Below, piece by piece: positions 1 to 9,739 of a stretch of 14,719 nt of DNA. Position 1 is the stretch's first letter. The number at the start of each line of letters is the position of its first letter. The position numbers and the translations under genes were made by a program. This DNA comes from Entamoeba invadens IP1 (Eukaryota; Evosea; Mastigamoebida; Endamoebidae). The notes below the pieces were generated by a model. The model ran no database searches and had not been told where the DNA came from. It was given only the letters and a program-made list of their open reading frames with translations. The stretch is taken from positions 913,288 to 928,006 of the forward strand of contig NW_004440426.1 of assembly GCF_000330505.1 (NCBI RefSeq), written 5' to 3'.

Positions 1-75
1 TCATTTTGATCGAAAAATGTTTTTTTGTAATTCAAAAAACAAGTATAGTTCAGTATAGTTAATATAGTTTCTGAA

Positions 76-99
76 AAAATGAAAGTGCTTTTTTTCACC
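76..99 (+). repeat. 24-bp direct repeat, copy 1
   Basis: Identical over 24 bases to 251-274; the shared core is gaaagtgctttttttcacc. A 24-bp identity containing non-AT positions is unlikely by chance even in this composition. It may be a sub-terminal transposon repeat or a duplicated regulatory segment; the role is not known. Confidence 0.7.
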
Positions 100-250
100 A
101 TGTTAAAAAAATAGAACACAAACAAGGATAATCATAAAAACGATAGTTGACAGTATGACAATTAGTTGTCAATTTTATAACATTAAGAGCTGTTTATTGA
201 ACATTACAGATATGACATTATACATAATCATTGTTGTTTATCAAAAAAAG

Positions 251-274
251 AAAATGAAAGTGCTTTTTTTCACC
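251..274 (+). repeat. 24-bp direct repeat, copy 2
   Basis: Second copy of the 24-bp repeat at 76-99, 175 bp downstream. Unlike copy 1, it is followed by ctttcatttt, which turns its first ten bases into one arm of a hairpin. Confidence 0.7.
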
Positions 275-286
275 CCCTTTCATTTT
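251..286. repeat. Perfect 10-bp inverted repeat (hairpin)
   Basis: The arm aaaatgaaag (251-260) is perfectly complementary to ctttcatttt (277-286), with a 16-nt loop. It overlaps direct-repeat copy 2. It could be transposon-end secondary structure; no function can be assigned. Confidence 0.55.
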
Positions 287-776
287 TTGAGTAAAATAAG
301 AAATGATATTGAAAAAATGTATTTTTGTTAAATTTGAGTACTCCTCTTTATTATAAACAACATTTGTATTGGCAGCAAACTATACACAATCATGAGTATC
401 AAAGTTATGGTCACACAATCATTTTTTAAATTTATTTTCTTGATAACATGAAAAATAGAAAATAAAGAGTCAATTGTTACATAAAGAAACGGGAAATCAC
501 CCAAATTTTATAAATATATATTGCGATTAGATGTCAAATTGTTGGAGAATAATAAAGACAATTTTTCGAAACACTTCAAATTATAATTATTAATAAAATT
601 AACCATTAATTATAATAAAAACGATAAATACAGCTGGTTTCAGAACTCAATAATCATGTCCAAACCACAGCGGAAACTCGCTTCAAAAAATTGGATTTGA
701 GCGTGTTGCGCCACAGTACAAAATCGGGTCGTGGCTGTGATTTTTGGATTTCTGTGAAACCCATGCAACAGAAATC

Positions 777-2323
777 ATGGAATGTCTAACACTCCAACAA
801 CAAATGAAATTGTTGAGAAGTGAAAAATGGCTTGAAAAGGTTTCAATTGAAACGAAAGCCAAAGTGTTGGGTGTCTCACCCTCGACGGCCCGCCTCAACA
901 ACTTGTATGACGATGTCGAAGGGAAGTCTGGAAGAAAACGAGAAATTAATCAATCGAGAATGCCGTTGTTGTTGGAAACAATTCGAGAAAGACAAAACAC
1001 CACCAAACCAATCACCACCAAAAAGATGGGAAATGTTGCAGAAGGAGTTGTTGGGAAGAAAGTATCAAAAAGAACCATCGCAAACAGTTTGAGAAGGGAG
1101 GGTTTAATTAAGAAGATTGCAAAACCAATGGATAAAGAGAGAGCTGAGTAAGAATGAGTTAAGAAGCTATGAAACTAGAGCTGTTGATTTGTTGAACAAT
1201 GACAAGCAATATGCCGGCGAAAGAGGTGTCCACTTGAATGGAGTTAAACCCTCCCTCCTTATCAACATGGACGAAAGTGGTTATTGTCCATTTGTGGACT
1301 CAAAAAGGAGCAACTTTTATGTTGACGACAACTATGACTACACCAACTCTTACTCTGTTGATCGCTCTCAAAAACGCATAACACTGATTGCAGGAATATT
1401 TGCCAACAACACCACGCTGAAACCAATGATCATACTATCAAACTTGACAATGAAAAATGAAATCGACAGATACATAGACAGAGATGATGTTGAAATTGCA
1501 TATCAACGCAAATCCTTCGTTACGGAAGACATATACACGTTGTGACTTGAAAGATGTCTTTAATTAGAACTGGAATTAAGAAGAAAAAATTGCCCACAAG
1601 AATGGGCGGTTTTAATACAAGACAACTGTGTTAGCCACATTAAAGATGGTGCTAGAAAGTGGCTGTTCGAAAATAAAGTGGCTTTATTATTATTGTGCCC
1701 ACACAGTAACCACTTGTCTCAGCCACTGGACGTTGTCATATTTGGCGTTCAAAAAGTTTGTTTTTTATTATGAGAGAAATTAGTGAAATGATATTATTAT
1801 TCAAAGCCGTTATAAGTCTTGTTAACATGTTTACTTTTCTTTTATTGTTATTGACTGATAGAATGCAATGGGTTCTTCGGTAGTTTCTCGACTTGTTGGT
1901 ATGAAGTACCCCGTTGGTGTTATGTCTCAAAAGGATGATGTTGAAGATGAAGTCAAGAAGGCTACAAAGCGAAGAAAAATGGAAATTTTAGAACACAAGG
2001 ATCAAGATGGTGCAATAGATGCTGCTAAGTTGGAAGAGTTGTCTGTTTGTATGGTCACAAAAAGAGTCGTTGAAATCATCCATTCGTTTAAAATTGCCTG
2101 CGTAAACAACAACAACACCTCAGCCTTTCACATGTGTGGTTACGTAAAAAAGCCAATTGGAAAAGAAAAAGAGGGTACTTATGATGTCAGAATTTTTTAC
2201 TGTAGGGAGTATGCCTTCAGAATACGAGAGTTTTTGGGCGAACAGGTTTGCGTAGTTCCCGTTGCCTTTCCTGGAAGAAGAAGCAACTTAAACATTGATA
2301 AAAACGAAGGCACTTCAAAATGA
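777..2323 (+). pseudogene. Decayed Tc1/mariner-pogo type transposase (DD35D)
   Basis: This is a cut-and-paste transposase relic. Frame 3 (ATG 777 to stop 1149-1151) has helix-turn-helix-like segments, including KKVSKRTIANSLRREGLI, which resembles Tc1-type DNA-binding domains. Frame 1 then carries the DDE core: NMDESGY with Asp at 1270, the strand LIAGIFANNTTLKPMIIL, QDNCVSH with Asp at 1621, and PHSNHLSQPLDVVIFG with Asp at 1729. There are 35 residues between the last two Asp, and the DN..SH and PHS.HL.QPLD motifs are those of the DDE_1/pogo family. Breaks are a frame change near 1145, TGA at 1543 and TAA at 1561. The C-terminal frame (to 2323) lies beyond a candidate intron and holds a basic KKATKRRK tract (1955-1978) and AFHMCGYVKKP, which matches the place where pogo-type proteins have an AF..(S/A/T)GI.P-like motif. 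It is likely inactive. Superfamily assignment is firm; family name is not attempted. Confidence 0.85.
1756..1861 (+). other. Candidate spliceosomal intron inside the transposase
   Basis: The segment starts GTTTGT, ends TAG, is T-rich, and has an in-frame TGA. It is 106 nt long. Removing it moves reading from frame 1, after FGVQK, exactly to frame 2, in phase 0, so the QPLD-containing exon reads directly into the C-terminal ORF (1862-2323, 153 codons plus stop). GTTTGT and TAG are the splice ends known for Entamoeba introns. The alternative is simple mutational decay with a coincidental GTTTGT. Confidence 0.5.
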
Positions 2324-3902
2324 TTGAAAATTTGTGTTATGTTTGATTTATTTTTTGAATATTTCCTGATAATTTCAATGTAAGTTGGGCTGACCTGTAA
2401 GGTTAATTAAAGTACACAAGTTCAAAAGGAATTCAAAATGAAATTTATTTTTATTATTCAATCATTGATAATATTATTTAAGTTTAAAATAATAAAAATA
2501 TGGTTTTAAAAACGTCTTTTTAATACAATTGTCAAATTATGACATCTTGTAAACTTTAAGTTTTTACAGATCAACTCTGATTTTTACATATTTAACAGAT
2601 CAATTAAACTGATATTTTTATTATTTACTCACGTTTAAGTAACAACTGCATTTTCCTTAATTATTATAACATCGACAATCTTTTTTTCACGACTGCTTAT
2701 TATTGTTTGTTTTTTATTTCTCTTTATTCAATGTGTTTATCAATAGCTTTATTTGCTTTGGTTAAACCAATACTGGTTGTCAAAAAGGTGGAATTGTGGA
2801 GTTTGTTTACGTTTTGTTAATACAGAAAGTGTTGACCGTATAGGTTTAGCGTTTCTTTTGATGATTGGCTTTGTACTTGTTTAAAGCATAAAATACTCTT
2901 GCCATTGACTAGAGCATTCATCTAATTGAAACTTTTATCATCTTTTTGTTATTGTTTTTTGTTATTGTTTATAAATGAGAAGAAATCTTCTTTCCCTTCA
3001 TTTTCTATTTATTTTTTCGTTTTGATTTGAATAATATGTTCTTTTTCGTTCTGTTTGAAGGGAAAACAACTTCAATTAAAGGTACACTACAAGTGTAACT
3101 TTTATTGAAATGTAAAAATAAACCGAACCTTTATTCAATCAACAACCATTTTTACCATGACTATACTACTTATTAAGTTCGGTTCAAAATAATATTTTAA
3201 AATGTAAGATTAAAAAAACTTTCATGTTTTTTTAAAAAAATGTATAACAATTTTTAGTAAACAAAATACACAACAAAACGATAACAAAATTCGTTATGAC
3301 AACGAATTTAAAATAATTATTTATTGTAAGTTTGTATACCTTATTCTTATTTTATCTTATTTCATTAAGATGAATTAACGATATTTATTAAGTATATTTT
3401 ATATTAATTATCGATATTATAAATGATGTTTAATTCCAACTGATTAAATAATTAGATATTTTAAATAAAAACATTTTTAAATGTGTTCAAACGTTAGAAC
3501 GGCAATATTTGTTTTTTTTTGCTCTGTCACTATATGATTTATTATTATAAAAGTAAAGTTAACATTTTCGCTTTTTATTTCCCGATTATTTATGTTATTT
3601 AATTTCAATAAAACAAAATATTAATACTAAGAAGTTATATTAGAATGTGAGCAAATAACCGGGATTATTTACATTTCGATTTCGATTTTAAATTGCTGCT
3701 GCTGCTCAACACAACCACCCAAAATATTATTATGCAATTATTTTGTTTTTTATTTTTGGAGCAAATTATGTTTTTTTATTAGGAAGAAAAATTATTTTCT
3801 AAATATTTCATTTTTAATAATAATCGTCCGATATTTATTTCCTGAGTAAAAAAGCCAAAATATTCAACATAAATAGATTCACCATGATCGCCTTAATTAA
3901 TA

Positions 3903-4138
3903 AAGTAAATGGAAAAAGTGGGATGCTGAGAAAAAAGGGGATGCTAATCTCAATATTAATTAATTTAATATTATTAATAATAAATAATTGATATATTTTT
4001 TTGGTTTTTTTATTTTATTGATTTTTTTATTAATAATTTATATTAAAATTAATAGTAATTTTACTATTTTTCAATTGAAATTAACCAATAGTTACGAGCA
4101 TCCTCCTTTCTCTTGCATCCCCATATTTCCTCCTACTG
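3903..4138. mobile_element. MITE-like element with ~45-nt terminal inverted repeats, TA flanks
   Basis: The left end, from 3903 (aagtaaatgg, then gtgggatgc and ggggatgct), matches the reverse complement of the right end (from 4138: cagtaggagg, then tggggatgc and gaggatgct) over about 45 nt with one gap and scattered mismatches. TA lies directly outside both ends (3901-3902 and 4139-4140), fitting the TA target duplication of the Tc1/mariner superfamily. The interior is pure AT-rich sequence with no ORF, so it would be non-autonomous. The right end starts CAGTA, as in the second MITE-like element in this window, but the rest of the arms differ, so they are different families. Confidence 0.7.
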
Positions 4139-4422
4139 TAATTATTTGTTTATAAATAGATATTTTTATTTTAAGAGGTGGTGAAATTAGTCGGTCCAAA
4201 AAACATTGATAAATATTTAAAAGACTTTCTATTTTTTTAAAAAACGTGTTGTTAAAAGGCTAAAAAAATACAAAATGTTCATAATTTAATTGTGTTTTAT
4301 ACTTGTTTTTGTTTTTTGGTTACGAGTAAATTGTAAAAAAAATATGGGTGCATAAAAAATTGCCACAAAAAAATAACACAGAAAAAAGGAATTGTGCCGA
4401 TCTATAGATTTGTCTTACCATG

Positions 4423-4455
4423 TTTCAACACACTTTTTTTAAATGTGTGTTGAAA
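4423..4455. repeat. Perfect 11-bp stem hairpin
   Basis: The arms tttcaacacac (4423-4433) and gtgtgttgaaa (4445-4455) are exactly complementary around an 11-nt loop rich in T and A. The stem is less AT-rich than its surroundings. No gene ends beside it, so it is not an obvious terminator; it may be a transposon remnant or part of a small structured RNA. Confidence 0.5.
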
Positions 4456-5048
4456 AAATAAATATTAAATTTACTATATTTGTAAATGGTATTGTTACAA
4501 AACAAAAAAACAACGACAATTATATGTTTTAAAAAAATAATAGTTGTTTTTTTAGTTTTAATTATATAAAAAACCAAGGTATTCCAAAAAGTGAGGTGTT
4601 GTTATCTTTTTTTACAAGAATCAATACATTACACCCCAAAAATAATTAGAGTTTGTTGTAGAGTGTTGTTCTTTTTATCAATTTATACACAAATAATTGT
4701 TTAAAACCCGGGAATTAGGAAAAAATTGGGAAAAAACTGAAACGACGATTTTTTTATATTTCGAATATGATCCCGATATTTTCCAATTTTCATTGACCAA
4801 AAAGCCCAGGACAACTTTTTTAGATTAATACTATAATGCAAATAATTATTTAAGGTATAAATAATGAACAAAAATTACATAAAACAACAACGAGTGGTTT
4901 TTCGGAACCGAAAAAATACCCACTGGTGTTAAATCAATAATTAATTAATCACAGTCAAATATTTACATTTTATTTTTGTTTTGGTGTGTGTTGATATTTA
5001 TAATTATATTATAAAAATTTAAATTTAATTTATATTTTAGGTATAAAA

Positions 5049-5057
5049 ACAAATTCA
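5049..5057 (+). promoter_or_regulatory. Initiator-like motif before RNase T2 gene
   Basis: ACAAATTCA, 16 bases before the ATG, differs at one position from the Entamoeba initiator consensus AAAAATTCA as I recall it. The implied leader of about 20 nt fits the short 5' leaders of that genus. A TATAAAAA stretch lies just upstream but closer than a TATA element would be. It is only suggestive in such AT-rich sequence. Confidence 0.25.
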
Positions 5058-5073
5058 AACTGTTTGATATATA

Positions 5074-6117
5074 ATGTACATTTTGTTTTTGTGTATACTG
5101 GCGAACGCTTTCACTCTGGGAGATGATCAACCAACAGACCAACAAGCTCTCGTCCAAGTAAGTCCTACCACGACTCCATTGCTTCCAATTACTCCACAAA
5201 TGGGTGTGACGCTTGCAAAATCACAAGTTGCACAAAAGAATCCAAACTATGGAAAGGTTAAAAAAGACAAAAAGCCTAAAAAAGTAGCTGTAAAAATGTC
5301 CAAAGAAGAAAGAAAACTACTTTATAAACAAAAAGAAGAAGAGAAAAAAGCGAAAAAAGCTCAAGCAGATCCTTATGTACTTGAAGACGCTCATATGTGT
5401 GGTTCACAATATGATCCTTCTCAACCAAAAATGGATTATATCATGTTTGTTCAATTTTGGCCAGGAGTTTCTTGTACAGCTACGAATAAATGCACCATCC
5501 CTAAGGGTTCTAGCTACATAGCTGAAGGATTCCATGTTCATGGATTTTGGCCACAATTATACACAGGAAATGTTTTAAAATGTTGTGAAAAAAAATTTGA
5601 TATTAAAGTAGTTGAACAATCAATGTTGGCTGATAAAGAACTTAGAAATGATATGTCAATGTATTGGTTTTCAAACGGAAAGTGCAGGTTCCCAATGTAC
5701 GAATTTGATAAACACGGAACTTGTGCTTACTCCGTTTACACTGGAGAAAATGGTCCATTGGACTACTTAAAAACAGTGATGGACCTGAGAAAACGTGTTG
5801 ATGTGTGGAAAATATTGCAAGACACATATAGTTATGTTCCTAATCAACAATATTTACTAAATGAAACGAGAGATAAAATTGCAAAAATGTATGGAGCCCC
5901 CCCAGCTTTCACTTGTGACGAAAATGGTGCAATGGGAGAACTTAGAATATGTTATGATATCAATGAAACAAATAAGTTTAACCCTACACCAAGAGCTTGC
6001 CCTCAAAACATATTAGACGCTGAAAAAGAACACTGTAAAGAAAAAATTTTCTTCGCTCCATTCCCAGAAGACTTTAAAAACGCAAATTCAAAGAAGAAAA
6101 ATAACTGCGAGTACTAA
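5074..6117 (+). CDS. Secreted RNase T2 family ribonuclease with Lys-rich insert
   Basis: This is an intact 347-residue protein. Residues 1 to about 12-16 form a short hydrophobic signal peptide (MYILFLCILANA), followed by a Thr/Pro-rich stretch (31-42) and a strongly charged Lys/Glu-rich segment (about 61-97). The RNase T2 domain runs from about 105 to the end: DYIMFVQFWPGVSC resembles the family's L.L.WP..C start, CAS I is FHVHGFWP with catalytic His156, and CAS II is YEFDKHGTC with Glu210, Lys213 and catalytic His214. Many cysteines suggest disulfides. RNase T2 enzymes cut single-stranded RNA through a 2',3'-cyclic phosphate, in lysosomes/vacuoles or outside the cell. The first residue of CAS II, often His, is Tyr209 here, which may alter phosphate binding. 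The Lys-rich insert is not a usual T2 feature. The next gene is far away on both sides, and no intron is needed. Confidence 0.93.
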   Translation: MYILFLCILANAFTLGDDQPTDQQALVQVSPTTTPLLPITPQMGVTLAKSQVAQKNPNYGKVKKDKKPKKVAVKMSKEERKLLYKQKEEEKKAKKAQADPYVLEDAHMCGSQYDPSQPKMDYIMFVQFWPGVSCTATNKCTIPKGSSYIAEGFHVHGFWPQLYTGNVLKCCEKKFDIKVVEQSMLADKELRNDMSMYWFSNGKCRFPMYEFDKHGTCAYSVYTGENGPLDYLKTVMDLRKRVDVWKILQDTYSYVPNQQYLLNETRDKIAKMYGAPPAFTCDENGAMGELRICYDINETNKFNPTPRACPQNILDAEKEHCKEKIFFAPFPEDFKNANSKKKNNCEY

Positions 6118-6522
6118 ATGTCTAATAACTTATCAATTTGATGAATTAATATTTACGTTTTGTTTTAACTTGTGAACGACTAACAAAACATAGTATTTTT
6201 TTAATAATTTTACTTATTATATGAGTTTCTATAGAATCTTTTCTAACTATTATAATTAAAGTCTTAAAAAAGTTAACTACTTAAAATTATTATCATGGGA
6301 TTTTTTGACAATAAATTCAAGAAAATAATTGAATATAAAGGTGACCTTGAAGATTCATCAAAATGCTTGGGCTGACAATATTTATTTGAAGTCTAAAATA
6401 AATGTAAAATAATTAAGAATTGGTAACAAAAAGTTTGAAATGCGTGTCAAATAATTATAAATACTAAAAATAATTAATTAATTATTTTTTATGTTAAAAA
6501 AAATGATTACAAAAAACAATTT

Positions 6523-6687
6523 CAATAAAACCTCCCAAGAGTTGTACCTCTGAAGAGCGGGCATTTTATAGACTGAAACTCAAAATAGAGTTCTCTCGAG
6601 CGGTATTTATGGTTTGATTAAATAAAAATGCCCGCTCTTCAGAGAATATAATTCCACACTCCCTCCCACTCTTAAAAGGTTTTACTG
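6523..6687. mobile_element. MITE-like fold-back element (Tc1/mariner-type ends)
   Basis: A 165-bp palindromic element. The inner arms ctctgaagagcgggcatttt (6548-6567) and its exact complement (6625-6644) match for 20 of 20 bases. The outer 20 bases (caataaaacctcccaagagt from 6523, and cagtaaaaccttttaagagt read inward from 6687) match at 16 of 20. The right arm carries about 18 extra bases between the two blocks. CAGTAAAACCT ends are common among Tc1/mariner-type elements. TA follows the right end (6688-6689), but TT precedes the left end, so the target duplication is imperfect or mutated. The 57-bp centre has no ORF. The arms stand out by G+C from the spacer. Confidence 0.75.
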
Positions 6688-7346
6688 TATTTAATAAACA
6701 AAAAAAATGATTGTATTTCTTTACGATATTCATATTTAAACAACTATATTTCATATTAAAATGTAGTTTTTGAAAATCACACACATAGTTATCAATGTGA
6801 CAAGACATGGAATGATAAATAAATAATTAACAATCATGTTCAAATGTAATTGTTGATGTTAATATAAACCAAAGATAATATTTTTACATTTTTTTGATAA
6901 TTGAATATACTTTTTATATTTAAAACAGGTGTGACCATTTTTATTGTGTAACTACATTTCAAAAAACGATTGTTTTTCAATAACTTATTGTTGATAATAA
7001 CATGTAAATAACGTTATTTAATATATTTTATCCTTTTAATTTATTATGTCTGATTACACATAAATAGCACATTATGAAAATGACATCACAACTGTTTTTG
7101 AATTGTGAAATAATAACATGATAATACAGTTACTTTTAATGATTTTATTATGGTAATCAATATAAAATGGTTAGTTATATACTTTACATGTTCATTGTAA
7201 AAATGAATTAATTTATCAAACATGTAAACTTTTTGAGTGTGTAAACATATAATTTCAAACTACTTATATACAAAATTATTATAATATAAAAAGAACCTGA
7301 ATTGTTATTTTCAACGACTTGTGGCTTAAACCTTTGTGTACATGTC

Positions 7347-7347
7347 A

Positions 7348-7414
<67 letters not shown>
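7347..7414. repeat. ATAA tetranucleotide microsatellite, 17 units
   Basis: An uninterrupted (ATAA)17 tract of 68 bp. It is followed at once by tttatttatt, the complementary phase, so the end can fold back on the repeat. It is a typical slippage-prone locus with no coding role visible. Confidence 0.95.
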
Positions 7415-7419
<5 letters not shown>

Positions 7420-8706
7420 TTATTGGTTAAAATAATCAACAACCACGTGAAGTTTGTTAATGATAAATAATAAGATGTATATGTGAACAAATTAAAAATG
7501 ATGATAATAAACGAATTTGTATTTTTAGTTATTACATTCGTGTTGTCACTTAGATACAATTATATATATAACTATAAAAATTAAAATCATTTTTCTATTT
7601 TATTAATATTCAATTTGAAAGCAATTGAATTGTTATTAAATGTTTGTGTATTATTTAGATTATATGGGCACAGTATTTTATATCCAAAAGACAAATATTT
7701 TTGTTTTAATGCACTTTTATGCATGATCTATAATAATAACAAACTGTTATAATAGATAAATATGTTTAGAATTATTTTTTGTAATAATTATGAAAATGTA
7801 TTCATTTTTGTTGAAACGACTTAGTATGTACCACAACAAAGAACTGAAATCAAATGTTTATTTTTTATTGTCTGCTTTTACTCCTTGATGATAAAATATT
7901 GATTTTTATATCTTATGTGTGAAAGAGCATCAAGTTATAAACAAAATTGTTCTAAACTGTGTTATTCTAGTAATTTTAGTCTAATTAATTAAGTTCTAGT
8001 TTGATTTTACACTTTTTCATATTAAAAATTTATCACTTTTTATTTTTCAATCTTTTATTTAAATGGAAATGTAGTGATTAACAATTAAACCTAATATATT
8101 ATTTGTTGTTATTAGTTTATTAAAATTGATAATCAATTAATGTTTTTATTTAAGATAATCATGAAATTTGATGTTACTAAAATATATATATGTCAATAAT
8201 GTATATTTTGTATGAATAATAAAAAAACGATAGTTAAGAAAAAATAATTGTAAATAACAATTTTTTAATATGTAATTATCAACAAAAAGTTGTTGAATGA
8301 AAATTGTGCACATCGACGTAGTTACACAATAAAATTGATGATAATTGTTTATTTTTTTATTTGTTTTTGTTTTAATGAGTATCAAAGTCATTACACAAAA
8401 GTTACTATTTACAATTAATAAAATCAATATAATAAACAACTATTATTTAAGTGGAAATTTAATTTGAGAATTACTTTTATATCAACATTGTTGTATATTT
8501 GATTTTTTGTTTATTTGAACGTTTATTTGTGTTGATAACTTTGTTATGAAAATTGATAACACGATCTGTTAAGTTTAATGATGATTATATATAATCAATT
8601 CAACAACGTGTAAATTCAGAAAAAAATGTGAAGTTTTAAAAAATATTTTTTTTGTTATTTGGTAAAGAGGAAAGTAAAATGCCGATTTACAAAAAAAGAA
8701 TTAATT

Positions 8707-8757
8707 CGACCCAAAATATCTTAACATTACTTGGGTCGTGACAATCTCGAAGGTCAC
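8707..8757. repeat. Two adjoining short hairpins
   Basis: cgacccaa (8707-8714) pairs with ttgggtcg (8731-8738). Directly after, gtgac (8738-8742) pairs with gtcac (8753-8757). The patch is clearly less AT-rich than its surroundings. No tRNA fold or known RNA motif is recognised; it may be a small structured RNA or a transposon remnant. Confidence 0.35.
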
Positions 8758-9739
8758 CTTAAATAATGAATAATTAAATCGGTTTTACACTCCTAAAATT
8801 AATAAACAGGAATGGTGAGTGGATTAACTCTGAATATAAGTTTTGACAAAAAAAAATAAACAATAAAATAATTACAGTACAGACTTTTGAATTTCGGTTA
8901 ATAATCTTTTCATTTGTATCAAATAAAAACTTAAATTAAATCATAATCAATTGCAAATAAAATTTTTAAAAATATAATATTCTATGAATAACAAAACAAA
9001 GTTAAATAAAAATAATGTATATAACAATAATCAATTTCAAAATAATGGTTCGAGTTTGATCAAAACAATATTTATTTATAAATTATTATCATATAGAATA
9101 ATAACAAAACATAACAAAAAACTTAATATTAATATCTATAATATCAATGAAATTGTTTTTTAAAATAAACATTTTTAGGTGAATGATTTGTTTTATTGCT
9201 AATCGACCATTTTTGATGCACTTTACTAGTAAATTCTTTTACATACTCAAAAACCCATTTATCTATTGTTGAAAGTTTTTAAGCATTTTTGTTTTTTTAA
9301 AAAATATTCAAAATTTAATTTTTTTAACATTACATTATTTTGTTAATCGTTATTAAACAACTAAAGTATTTAATTGGTATTTTCTATTTTTAGAGGTAGT
9401 AGTGGTTAATGTAAATCTTATAAAATTATATAATTTTATTTTTTTAAGATTTATACACAATTGGTTTTGTATTTTTAAAAAGGGTGTAATTTGATTCTTT
9501 TTCAAGATAAAAAATAAAAAATATTTAATTTTATAGATGTTTTTGAATTTGAAAAAAAATATTGATTGGTAATTGTGTAATGATCAAAACTTTTTTAATA
9601 AATTAAATTCATGTCTTTAATTTTTTGGGTGTTATATTATATTACACAACGTTCAGTTTTAAAAACAAAATTGAACAACCGATTATAAAAAATTACCTTT
9701 GTTTTTTATTCTTTCTTGAAACTTGTTTATCATATTTTT

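Larger units (their letters stand above)
1..776. other. AT-rich spacer upstream of transposase relic
   Basis: No convincing gene is seen here. The stretch is dominated by A and T runs and holds a 24-bp direct repeat and one hairpin, listed separately. From about 630 to 776 the composition becomes less AT-biased, so this part may be the 5' end of the transposon that carries the following transposase relic. An ATG at 656 opens only 14 codons, in a different frame. The repeated heptamer tatagtt near 44-69 could belong to a terminal repeat, but no convincing matching right end was found. Confidence 0.6.
2324..5073. other. Long AT-rich spacer
   Basis: About 2.7 kb without a supported gene. It contains a MITE-like element (3903-4138), a hairpin at 4423-4455, an 8-bp inverted repeat AACCGAAC/GTTCGGTT (3121-3128 and 3177-3184), a short GCT run near 3696-3708 and a less AT-biased patch near 2750-2930. 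Otherwise only homopolymer-rich sequence is visible. Confidence 0.6.
6118..9739. other. 3.6-kb AT-rich spacer
   Basis: No gene is supported on either strand. Open frames here, for example about 97 codons on the minus strand near 8146-8439, are Ile/Phe/Asn/Lys-rich translations of AT-rich DNA. The stretch holds a MITE-like element (6523-6687), an ATAA microsatellite (7347-7414) and paired hairpins (8707-8757). Confidence 0.65.

Noticed and set aside
41..70. Repeated tatagtt/cagtatagtt as left terminal repeat of the pogo-like element
   Set aside because: No convincing reverse-complement partner with TA flank was found after 2323.
683..901. 72-codon minus-strand frame
   Set aside because: Antisense of the transposase N-terminal region, with no recognisable domain.
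820..1092. 90-codon + strand frame overlapping the pogo-like transposase
   Set aside because: Alternate frame of the same DNA; the HTH-like residues are in the other frame.
2387..2404. Palindrome-like tgacctgtaaggtta
   Set aside because: Too short and imperfect to support a function.
8146..8439. 97-codon minus-strand Ile/Phe-rich frame
   Set aside because: Looks like translated AT-rich spacer, with no domain and no flanking signals.
9040..9065. Possible tRNA B-box (ggttcgagtt)
   Set aside because: Does not complete the consensus, and no A-box or cloverleaf arms lie upstream.
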